NCBI GenBank assembly: GCA_045658425.1
Contig: JAZOVB010000093.1
Location: 1-6,733, forward strand
Length of the DNA stretch: 6,733 nucleotides
Direction: 5' to 3'
Source of the DNA: SIG450 sp045658425
GTDB taxonomy: Bacteria > Bacillota > Clostridia > UMGS1840 > HGM11507
The notes under the pieces were generated by a model. That model searched no databases and was not told where the DNA came from. It saw only the letters and a program-made list of their open reading frames with translations. This document shows, in pieces, positions 1 through 5,639 of the stretch (the stretch's first letter is position 1; each line of letters starts with the position of its first letter). The position numbers and the translations under genes were made by a program.

Positions 1-55
1 GGTATTATTCTTGTATTTTCTTTGTACTATACGAAAATTTTCTATTTTAAAACTC

Positions 56-85
56 TTCGACCTTAAACGCAGGAAAATTTATAAG
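56..85 (+). promoter_or_regulatory. possible weak sigma-A type promoter
   Basis: TTCGAC (56-61) and TATAAG (80-85) are separated by 18 bases, which is an acceptable sigma-70/sigma-A spacing. The -10 is a fair match and the -35 is poor. If real, transcription would begin near base 92, exactly where the GC-richer, structure-prone patch starts, and would run on into the small peptide gene and the GLUG protein gene. In DNA this AT-rich, chance matches are common, so this is a weak call. Confidence 0.25.
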
Positions 86-91
86 ATTTTT

Positions 92-198
92 GATGCGGAG
101 GACGAAGGAATGCTTTTGCCTTTCGAGGACGACAAATTAAAAAGATTAAAATTTAACAAATTTAAGGCGTATGGAGTTCGAATCTCCGACGGCTACAA
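92..198 (+). ncRNA. possible structured RNA or leader with a tRNA-like T-arm
   Basis: This stretch stands out from its AT-rich surroundings. An 8-base direct repeat GAGGACGA (98-105 and 125-132) brackets a small hairpin (103-108 with 119-125, one bulged base). Near the 3' end, bases 172-188 form an exact T-arm shape: a 5-bp stem (one G-U pair) closing the 7-base loop TTCGAAT, the canonical tRNA T-loop sequence. Seven bases follow (ACGGCTA) and then CAA, spaced like the 3' side of an acceptor stem. No matching 5' acceptor strand, D-arm or anticodon arm is visible, so this is not a complete tRNA. It may be a structured RNA that uses a T-loop (clostridial raiA-type RNA is one candidate from memory, not verified), a 5' leader of the downstream peptide gene, or a tRNA 3' fragment left at an attachment site. 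No intrinsic terminator follows it. Confidence 0.3.
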
Positions 199-224
199 AA
201 ATAATTTAAGAAAGGAAGATTGAT

Positions 225-365
225 ATGAAAAATTATCAAAAACCCACTATTAATCTTGAAAGTATTACGGCAAAAGAAACACTGTCCAACTTGTCTTCAT
301 GGCTTGAGGGAGAAGGCAATGAATATCAGAATGCCGGTATAACTACTTTTGAGATAGTATCATAA
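225..365 (+). CDS. small 46-residue peptide of unknown function
   Basis: This ORF of 46 codons starts with MKNYQKPTINLES and ends with TTFEIVS. A good ribosome binding site (AAAGGAAG, 211-218) lies about 7 bases before the ATG. The TAA stop (363-365) overlaps the AAGGAGG binding site of the GLUG protein gene, leaving only 14 bases between the two genes, so translational coupling is likely. The peptide is hydrophilic and slightly acidic, with one Trp, no Cys, no signal peptide and no membrane segment. The opening M-K-x-Y-x-K-P-x-I resembles many short, poorly characterised peptides of Clostridia and Bacteroidetes, some of them annotated as possible peptide natural-product precursors. That resemblance is from memory and is not proof. 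No modifying enzyme or transporter is visible nearby. It could also be an unmodified small regulatory or leader peptide. Confidence 0.65.
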   Translation: MKNYQKPTINLESITAKETLSNLSSWLEGEGNEYQNAGITTFEIVS

Positions 366-370
366 GGAGG
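364..370 (+). promoter_or_regulatory. strong ribosome binding site overlapping the upstream stop codon
   Basis: AAGGAGG lies 9 bases before the ATG at 380 and shares two bases with the TAA stop of the 46-codon ORF. This fixes the start of the GLUG protein and suggests that ribosomes finishing the peptide can reinitiate on the large gene. Confidence 0.85.
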
Positions 371-379
371 AGAAGAAAA

Positions 380-3166
380 ATGAAAAAAGTTTTATCACTT
401 ATTTTAACCTTAGGGTTAATAATGTCATGCTTTGCAGGAGTATCTGCTTTTGCAGAAGTTTCAGGAGACGGAAGTCCGGAAACACCATATCTTATAACAA
501 AAGGTGAAGAACTTGCTGCACTGTTAAATCATGCGACAGATGGAGCCGAAAATGCAACGAAAACATATTATATTACACAAGACATAATAATGCCTTCTAA
601 CTATGTTCCTGTAGCAGATTTTTCCGGTAAAATTAAAGGCTGGGACACTAATGCACCCGCACAGCGTTCTATTTATGTAATGATTTCAGGCAACGGTCTA
701 TTTGCAACTGCAACAGGTGCATTTGAAATTTCTAATATTACATTAGAGGGTAGTGTAACCGCAAGCGCAGGTGCAACCGGTGGATTTGTAGGTACTGTTT
801 CAGAATCATTAAGTGGAGCTAAAATTACTAATTGTATAAATAATGCATCAGTATATAATTCAAATAACACTAACACAGACGGCGTAAATATAGGTGGATT
901 TGTAGGACTTGCATCAAGTAATCTTGAAATTTCACATTGTGTAAATACCGCTTCAGTATCAGGCGGAAACAGTCATGTTGGAGGAATAATCGGTGAAAGC
1001 ACTAAAGCTGCTGTAGTAATTACTGCTTGTGCAAATAACGGTGAAGTTGAAACAAGACATTCCGGCGGTACAATAGTAGGAGGAATAGCAGGACGGTCTA
1101 ATTCTCCGATAAGTCAATGCTATAATACAGGAACGATTACAGCATCCAGTGCTACAGGTGGTATAACAGGAAGACAGCAAAATACACAGCCAATCACAAA
1201 TTGCTTTAATATCGGAGCAGTAAAGGCATCAAATACATCTGATAAATATGCAGGCGGTATTGTTGGTTATGTATATAACAAATGTTCAATAACCGACTGT
1301 TATAATGCCGGAGTAGTTACCGCAGCAACTAAAGGGGAAATTGTTGGTTCAGTAAGAAGCGGAAATGATCCAACTGTTACCGATTGCTACTACCTTTCAG
1401 GTACAACTGATGCATCGACGGGTGCATTATCCCCTGACGATATGAAAAAACAGGAAAGTTTTAATTTCGACTTTGATAACACATGGGAAATGGCAGCAGC
1501 AACTACTAACTATAAATATCCTAACCTTCAGTCTAACCTTTACTATGTAGAACCAAACGGAACTATTGATGCTCCTTATTTAGTTGCAAATCAGGCTGAT
1601 TTAGAAGCAATTCCATCAAAAGGACTTAATAAGGTATATTCAGTTGCTGCAAATTTTGATGTTTCATCAGATTATTCTCCAATCTCAGACTTTACAGGAA
1701 CACTTATTGGTAATAACAAGACAATTACTTTAAATAATACCACTAACGGTATTTTTGCATCAATTAAAGGTAGTGCAATAGTAAGCGGACTTAACGTTGC
1801 AGGTGTGATTTCAACCAATACAGATAATATCGGCGGTATAGCAGGTAAAATCGACAGTACAACTGCAAGCATTGAAAACTGTGTAAACAGTGCAAGCGTT
1901 ACCGGTAAGAATTTTACAGGCGGTATCGCAGGTGTAACTAAAGGTAACATTACAAACTGCGTTAACAACGGAACAGTTACAGGTCCTTTAAGAGTAGGCG
2001 GTATTGCAGGTGATCAGACCGGCGGTACAATTTCATATTGTGTAAATAACGGTACAATCGTTGCCAATAAGGGAACTGCAAGTTCTGCAAGCTGTATAGG
2101 CGGTATTGTGGGCAGAAGCTATGCACCAGGCACACGTTCTGTTGAAAACTCATATAACAATGGTAACATAACAGGCTCAGGCTGGGATATGGCAGGTATT
2201 GTAGGTGCTGTTCACAGCGGTACTTTAACAATTTCAAATTGTTATAATACAGGTCTTATAAGCTATGTAAGCGGAACAGGTATTTTTGGTGCTCAGAATT
2301 TAAACGGTGCAACTGTTACAGTATCAAATTGCTATGATATAGGTGTAGTTAATACTTATACTGAAAAACCTCAAAAACCTATTTCCAAGGCTGCAGGCAT
2401 AACCGTTTTAAACTGTTATTATGTAGGTCTTTTTGATGATGACACAGATAATACAAACTATTTAGCAAAGGATGCAATGAACACTGAAGCTGTTATAGCT
2501 TCTTTAGGCTCAGCTTATGAATTATCTTCTAACGGATACAATTATCCTCAGCTTAAAAACTTAGAAAACACCAAGCAAGTAAATATTTATACAGTAAATG
2601 CAGTTTCAGAAGGAAACGGAACTGTAACACCGACTTCGGCATATATTCACGGCGGCGATGTAATAGAAATTACATACGGAGCTGAAAATGGTTATATGTT
2701 ATCAGATATAACTGCATCCACAGGTGATGTGGTTAATACTGCAAATGATGGTTCGTATGTAACTCCTGTTATAAACGAAGATACAATCTTTACCTTCATT
2801 TTTGAAAAGGAAGAAAGTGAAGTTAAATTTACTTTATTTAACGAAACCATTTTAAAGGATGATTTCAAGGATAGAATTACCGATGTTATTTATGATGATA
2901 TTGCTGATAATTATGCAGCAGTTATATTTGTAAAAGTATCTAATGCATCAGGCAAATACTACGGTCTTGAAATTTCCGATGATGAAACAAATTGGGAAAG
3001 AACAGACTTAAGGAAAGCTACAGGCGATGTATTCCCATACGGAACTTATGTTCACTCTAAAAAACAGGGTGCAACATATTATGCAAGAGTGTATGAGTAT
3101 GACCCGGCAACCGAAGTATACAGATCATTTGATAATATTACATTTACACTTACAAAACCGGAATAA
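380..3166 (+). CDS. exported GLUG-repeat protein with InlB-like domain
   Basis: Secreted or cell-surface protein of 928 residues, probably a right-handed beta-helix; its ligand or partner is unknown. Residues 1-25 form a signal peptide (KK, a hydrophobic core, then AFA before Glu26). Cys17 sits in a lipobox-like I-M-S-C, so lipoprotein processing is a less likely alternative. Two homologous modules follow. Module 1 (about 26-385) opens with a G-S-P-E-T-P-Y-L-I entry motif and has GLUG motifs (GG[FI]xG) at 134, 172, 201, 234, 260 and 292. Module 2 (about 391-729) opens with G-T-I-D-A-P-Y-L-V and has motifs at 485, 514, 540, 574, 605 and 633. Each ends in a NCYY or DCYY element and a Y-P-x-L cap. 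Residues 735-810 resemble a divergent InlB B-repeat (Flg_new-like) domain. Residues 815-928 are an unrecognised, probably beta-rich C-terminus. There is no LPXTG motif, SLH domain or dockerin, so the mode of attachment is unclear. Confidence 0.9.
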   Translation: MKKVLSLILTLGLIMSCFAGVSAFAEVSGDGSPETPYLITKGEELAALLNHATDGAENATKTYYITQDIIMPSNYVPVADFSGKIKGWDTNAPAQRSIYVMISGNGLFATATGAFEISNITLEGSVTASAGATGGFVGTVSESLSGAKITNCINNASVYNSNNTNTDGVNIGGFVGLASSNLEISHCVNTASVSGGNSHVGGIIGESTKAAVVITACANNGEVETRHSGGTIVGGIAGRSNSPISQCYNTGTITASSATGGITGRQQNTQPITNCFNIGAVKASNTSDKYAGGIVGYVYNKCSITDCYNAGVVTAATKGEIVGSVRSGNDPTVTDCYYLSGTTDASTGALSPDDMKKQESFNFDFDNTWEMAAATTNYKYPNLQSNLYYVEPNGTIDAPYLVANQADLEAIPSKGLNKVYSVAANFDVSSDYSPISDFTGTLIGNNKTITLNNTTNGIFASIKGSAIVSGLNVAGVISTNTDNIGGIAGKIDSTTASIENCVNSASVTGKNFTGGIAGVTKGNITNCVNNGTVTGPLRVGGIAGDQTGGTISYCVNNGTIVANKGTASSASCIGGIVGRSYAPGTRSVENSYNNGNITGSGWDMAGIVGAVHSGTLTISNCYNTGLISYVSGTGIFGAQNLNGATVTVSNCYDIGVVNTYTEKPQKPISKAAGITVLNCYYVGLFDDDTDNTNYLAKDAMNTEAVIASLGSAYELSSNGYNYPQLKNLENTKQVNIYTVNAVSEGNGTVTPTSAYIHGGDVIEITYGAENGYMLSDITASTGDVVNTANDGSYVTPVINEDTIFTFIFEKEESEVKFTLFNETILKDDFKDRITDVIYDDIADNYAAVIFVKVSNASGKYYGLEISDDETNWERTDLRKATGDVFPYGTYVHSKKQGATYYARVYEYDPATEVYRSFDNITFTLTKPE
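779..1399 (+). repeat. GLUG repeat array, module 1
   Basis: This part of the exported protein gene encodes six clear GLUG units and one degenerate unit of about 28-35 residues. Each follows the pattern G-G-[FI]-x-G, a short strand, then [TSD]-x-C-x-N. The unit Cys residues are 152, 187, 217, 247, 275, 307 and 336. The repeats are also visible in the DNA as recurring GGNGGNAT-like stretches, but they have diverged enough that they are not identical tandem copies. Confidence 0.85.
1829..2422 (+). repeat. GLUG repeat array, module 2
   Basis: The second array encodes six clear units and one degenerate unit. At the DNA level GGCGGTAT recurs at the start of several units, so module 2 units look more alike in DNA than those of module 1. 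The unit Cys residues are 501, 527, 554, 621, 651 and 679; the fourth unit has Ser591 in the Cys position. Domain-level duplication of the whole module is inferred from the shared entry motif, repeats and cap. Confidence 0.85.
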
Positions 3167-3174
3167 TTAAAACA

Positions 3175-3212
3175 AGGTTTCAAGGGGAGAACATTTCTCC
3201 CCTGTGAAACTT
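3175..3212 (+). terminator. strong inverted repeat, possible terminator or attenuator
   Basis: The arms GTTTCA-AGGGGAGAA (3177-3191) and TTCTCCCCT-G-TGAAAC pair over 15 bp with one bulged G and a 3-base loop (CAT). The base can extend by up to two or three pairs. It lies 8 bases after the GLUG gene stop and 21 bases before the esterase ATG. On the + strand only TTAGATATAC follows, which is a poor U-tract, so termination may be partial or the hairpin may protect mRNA ends. On the minus strand a modest T-rich stretch follows the stem, but no minus-strand gene is seen to need it. Confidence 0.6.
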
Positions 3213-3233
3213 AGATATACATAGGTGATTAAA

Positions 3234-3863
3234 ATGAAAAAATTATTATTTTTCGGAGATTCTATAACAGACGCACAAAGGCATAGGGATGATGATTATT
3301 TTTTAGGCAACGGATATGTTACCATTGTTGCGGGAAACATTGGTTATGAATATCCCGGGCAATACGAATTTATTAACCGCGGAATCAGCGGAAATCGTAT
3401 TGTTGATTTATATGAGAGAATAAAAATAGATTGTATTAACTTAAAGCCTGACATTATAACCATTTTTATAGGCGTTAATGATGTTCTTCACGAGGCAGCA
3501 CACAAAAACGGGGTAGAAAACGAAAAATTTTATAAAGTTTATAAAATGCTACTTGAAGAAATAAAAGAAGAACTGCCTGATGTGAAAATAATTTTGATTG
3601 AGCCGTTTGTATATGAAGACCCTGAAACGGAATATGCACTTTCATTTATTTTAAGTGAAGTTCCAAAAAGAGCAGAAATGGTAAGAAAACTTGCAAAAGA
3701 GTTTGATATTCCTTGCATTTTAATAAAAGATAAGCTTGATGAAAAAATATTAAAAGCAAATCAGAAATACTATGTAAAAGACGGAGTTCATCCGACTGCT
3801 ATGGGACACGGAATTATCGCAAAAGAATGGGAAAGAGTTTTTAAAAAGTATGAAAATTTGTAA
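3234..3863 (+). CDS. SGNH/GDSL-family acetylesterase, Axe2-like
   Basis: Serine esterase of 209 residues, probably removing O-acetyl groups from imported sugars or oligosaccharides in the cytoplasm (no signal peptide). All SGNH blocks are present: G-D-S-I-T with nucleophile Ser10, N-R-G-I-S-G-N (48-54) giving the oxyanion Gly, G-V-N-D with Asn82, and D-G-V-H-P-T with Asp183 and His186. The L-G-N-G-Y-V segment (24-29), the blocks and the length resemble Geobacillus Axe2, an intracellular acetyl-xylooligosaccharide esterase (recalled similarity, not aligned). The ATG at 3234 is preferred because the binding site TAGGTGA (3222-3228) lies just upstream; an in-frame GTG at 3225 sits inside that site. 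It is the first gene of the four-gene operon. Substrate is not certain: other acetylated carbohydrates are possible. Confidence 0.85.
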   Translation: MKKLLFFGDSITDAQRHRDDDYFLGNGYVTIVAGNIGYEYPGQYEFINRGISGNRIVDLYERIKIDCINLKPDIITIFIGVNDVLHEAAHKNGVENEKFYKVYKMLLEEIKEELPDVKIILIEPFVYEDPETEYALSFILSEVPKRAEMVRKLAKEFDIPCILIKDKLDEKILKANQKYYVKDGVHPTAMGHGIIAKEWERVFKKYENL

Positions 3864-4449
3864 TGTGTATAAATCTGAAATTTCAGATGTTTATATTGAC
3901 AGTCCTGATTGGGACAAAGCTGAAAAGCTAAAGCTTGACTGGGCATGGGAGGATGGTTTCCCGGAAACCTGTGCTTACATTTTATATGGTGATAAAGGGA
4001 TAAGCTTAAAATTTAAAACAAAAGAGTATCCTGTAACAGTCAGGTATTTTAATGATAATGATCCTGTCAATCGGGACAGCTGTGTTGAGTTTTTCTTAAA
4101 TCCTGATTTGGAAAATGAGGATAAATACCTTAATTTTGAAATAAATGCAAACGGGGTATTGCATCTGCAGATTGGCACAAAGGATAAAAGACAGGATATA
4201 AGTGATGTTGACTTTAATATATTCAATATTGAGACTAAGCAAACAGACTCGGGTTGGATACTTAAAATATATATACCCTTTGATTTTATAAAAAAATATT
4301 TTAATAATATTTCAAGGGAAATGAGAGGAAATCTGTATAAATGCGGTGACCGTACAGATAAACCTCATTATTTAAGCTGGTCACCGATAAAAACAAAAAA
4401 GCCGGACTTTCACAATGTTGAAGGTTTTGGAAAATTAATATTACTATAA
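3850..4449 (+). CDS. CBM9-like carbohydrate-binding protein
   Basis: Protein of 199 residues made essentially of one carbohydrate-binding family 9-like (DOMON-related) beta-sandwich. Visible hallmarks are D-S-C-V-E-F-F-L-N-P (76-85), Y-L-N-F-E-I-N-A-N-G (93-102), G-N-L-Y-K-C-G-D (160-167) and the C-terminal L-S-W-S-P-I followed by F-H-N-V-E-G-F-G (175-194). These are typical of stand-alone CBM9-like proteins, which are often found beside glycosidase genes. There is no signal peptide or transmembrane segment, so it appears cytoplasmic. The ATG lies inside the end of the esterase gene (14-base overlap, different frame) with only a weak upstream GGGAAAGAG, so it probably depends on translational coupling. 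It may hold a sugar or oligosaccharide for the neighbouring enzymes; this role is inferred. No catalytic motif is recognised. Confidence 0.8.
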   Translation: MKICNVYKSEISDVYIDSPDWDKAEKLKLDWAWEDGFPETCAYILYGDKGISLKFKTKEYPVTVRYFNDNDPVNRDSCVEFFLNPDLENEDKYLNFEINANGVLHLQIGTKDKRQDISDVDFNIFNIETKQTDSGWILKIYIPFDFIKKYFNNISREMRGNLYKCGDRTDKPHYLSWSPIKTKKPDFHNVEGFGKLILL

Positions 4450-4461
4450 AGGATGGTTGTT

Positions 4462-5628
4462 ATGGAAAAAGCAGTAATAGGAATTATAGGTTGCGGTAAT
4501 ATTGCAAAAGATGTGCATCTTGACAATGCATTTTCAAATCCGAGAATAAGAGTAAAATGGTGTTGCGATTTATCTGATGATAATATAGAATATGTTAAAA
4601 AGAATTATCCTTATGAAAACATAACAAAAGATTATATGGATGTTCTTAACGATGATGAAGTTCAGGGTGTGCTTATTTTAACAGTACATAATGTGAGAGA
4701 AAAGCTTATAAGAGAAGCGGCAGAAAAAGGCAAACATATTTTCGTTGAAAAACCAATGAGCCTGACTCCCGAAGAATCTTATAATATTATGAAAATATTA
4801 AAGGATACAAATATAAAATTCGTTGTTGGCTTTAACAGAAGATGTGCTCCTATTGTAAAAGATGCAAAAGCACTTTTGGAAGACCAGAGAAACAATCCTA
4901 AAGAGGCTCCATGGAGATATAAAAGATACGGCGAAGCGTTTAAGCTTAAAGAAGAAGATGTTACTATGATTTTAATGAGAATTAATGATGACAGTGCATC
5001 CTTCAAAAAGTATGCTTTAGATGAATTTGTTGGTCAGGGCTCAATTATCGGAGAACTTTGCCACTTCTTTGACCTTGCCTGCTTCTTTATGGGTAAAGAG
5101 CCTGTAAAGATTTATACCGAAGGCTGGTCAAGAACAAATATGTCGGTAACCATTCAATTTGAGGACCAGTCAATTTGCACAATATTTGATGCATCAAACG
5201 GAAGCTTTGACCATCCTAAAGAACTTATTGAAATATATCATGGCGGAGTTTCAATGCAGCTCGACCATTTCTTACAGTTAAGAGTCGGCGGAAGAGAAGA
5301 TATATTCAAAAAGAATTATCCGTTTATGAAAGACCCGTATCCTGAAATAACAGAGGGAGAAGGCACAAATCTTTATATAAACAAAATGAGAGCAAGAAAC
5401 GAAAAAGCAACCAATAATACGGTGCTTGGTCGTTCAGAAGTTAACAAAGGGCATTACAATATGCTTGATGATTTTGTTGACTGTATTTTAAACGATGCTC
5501 CGTCTCCTTGTAATGTTTTAGATGGTGCAAGAGCAACACTTATGACGCTTAAAGCAAGGGAATCCGCAAGACTTGGACTTCCTGTTAAAATAAGCATAGA
5601 CGAATATGATTTTGTAATTGCAGATTAA
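4462..5628 (+). CDS. Gfo/Idh/MocA-family NAD(P)-dependent oxidoreductase
   Basis: Cytoplasmic dehydrogenase of 388 residues, likely acting on a sugar, inositol or sugar derivative. The N-terminal Rossmann fold shows G-I-I-G-C-G-N-I-A (7-15). The family E-K-P motif is at 96-98 with the catalytic Lys97 candidate, and F-N-R-R follows at 124-127. The C-terminal half contains G-E-L-C-H-F-F-D (197-204), in which His201 and Asp204 are likely active-site residues. Length is normal for the family. The ATG at 4462 is preferred because AAAGGATGG (4448-4456) is spaced as a binding site for it; the in-frame ATG at 4453 lies inside that site. It begins 12 bases after the CBM9-like gene and ends 11 bases before the glycosidase. 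Members include inositol and glucose dehydrogenases and enzymes that make 3-keto-glycosides; the exact reaction cannot be assigned. Confidence 0.88.
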   Translation: MEKAVIGIIGCGNIAKDVHLDNAFSNPRIRVKWCCDLSDDNIEYVKKNYPYENITKDYMDVLNDDEVQGVLILTVHNVREKLIREAAEKGKHIFVEKPMSLTPEESYNIMKILKDTNIKFVVGFNRRCAPIVKDAKALLEDQRNNPKEAPWRYKRYGEAFKLKEEDVTMILMRINDDSASFKKYALDEFVGQGSIIGELCHFFDLACFFMGKEPVKIYTEGWSRTNMSVTIQFEDQSICTIFDASNGSFDHPKELIEIYHGGVSMQLDHFLQLRVGGREDIFKKNYPFMKDPYPEITEGEGTNLYINKMRARNEKATNNTVLGRSEVNKGHYNMLDDFVDCILNDAPSPCNVLDGARATLMTLKARESARLGLPVKISIDEYDFVIAD

Positions 5629-5639
5629 GAGGTAGAATT

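Noticed and set aside
165..198. A complete tRNA gene
   Set aside because: Only the T-arm and a short 3' tail are present. No complementary acceptor strand, D-arm or anticodon arm was found in the preceding 170 bases.
11..223. 70-codon + strand ORF starting with TTG ahead of the small peptide gene
   Set aside because: It has no binding site and a Lys/Phe/Ile-rich composition typical of translated AT-rich noncoding DNA. It runs through the hairpin and T-arm-like region and resembles no family I know.
392..454. Lipoprotein signal based on I-M-S-C around Cys17
   Set aside because: Met at the -2 position is unusual, and a good A-F-A signal peptidase I site follows at residues 23-25, so ordinary secretion is favoured. 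It is kept as a minor alternative in the gene entry.
959..1180. Minus-strand ORF rich in Cys, Ser and Tyr
   Set aside because: It is the antisense shadow of GLUG repeats; the + strand frame has a signal peptide, binding site and recognisable domains. The other minus-strand ORFs at 673-876, 1672-1968, 1977-2237, 3975-4226, 4779-5006 and 5585-5800 are rejected for the same reason.
779..2422. CRISPR array or noncoding tandem repeats
   Set aside because: The recurring GGCGGTAT-like units are in frame, diverged and encode GLUG motifs; there are no identical repeats with unique spacers.
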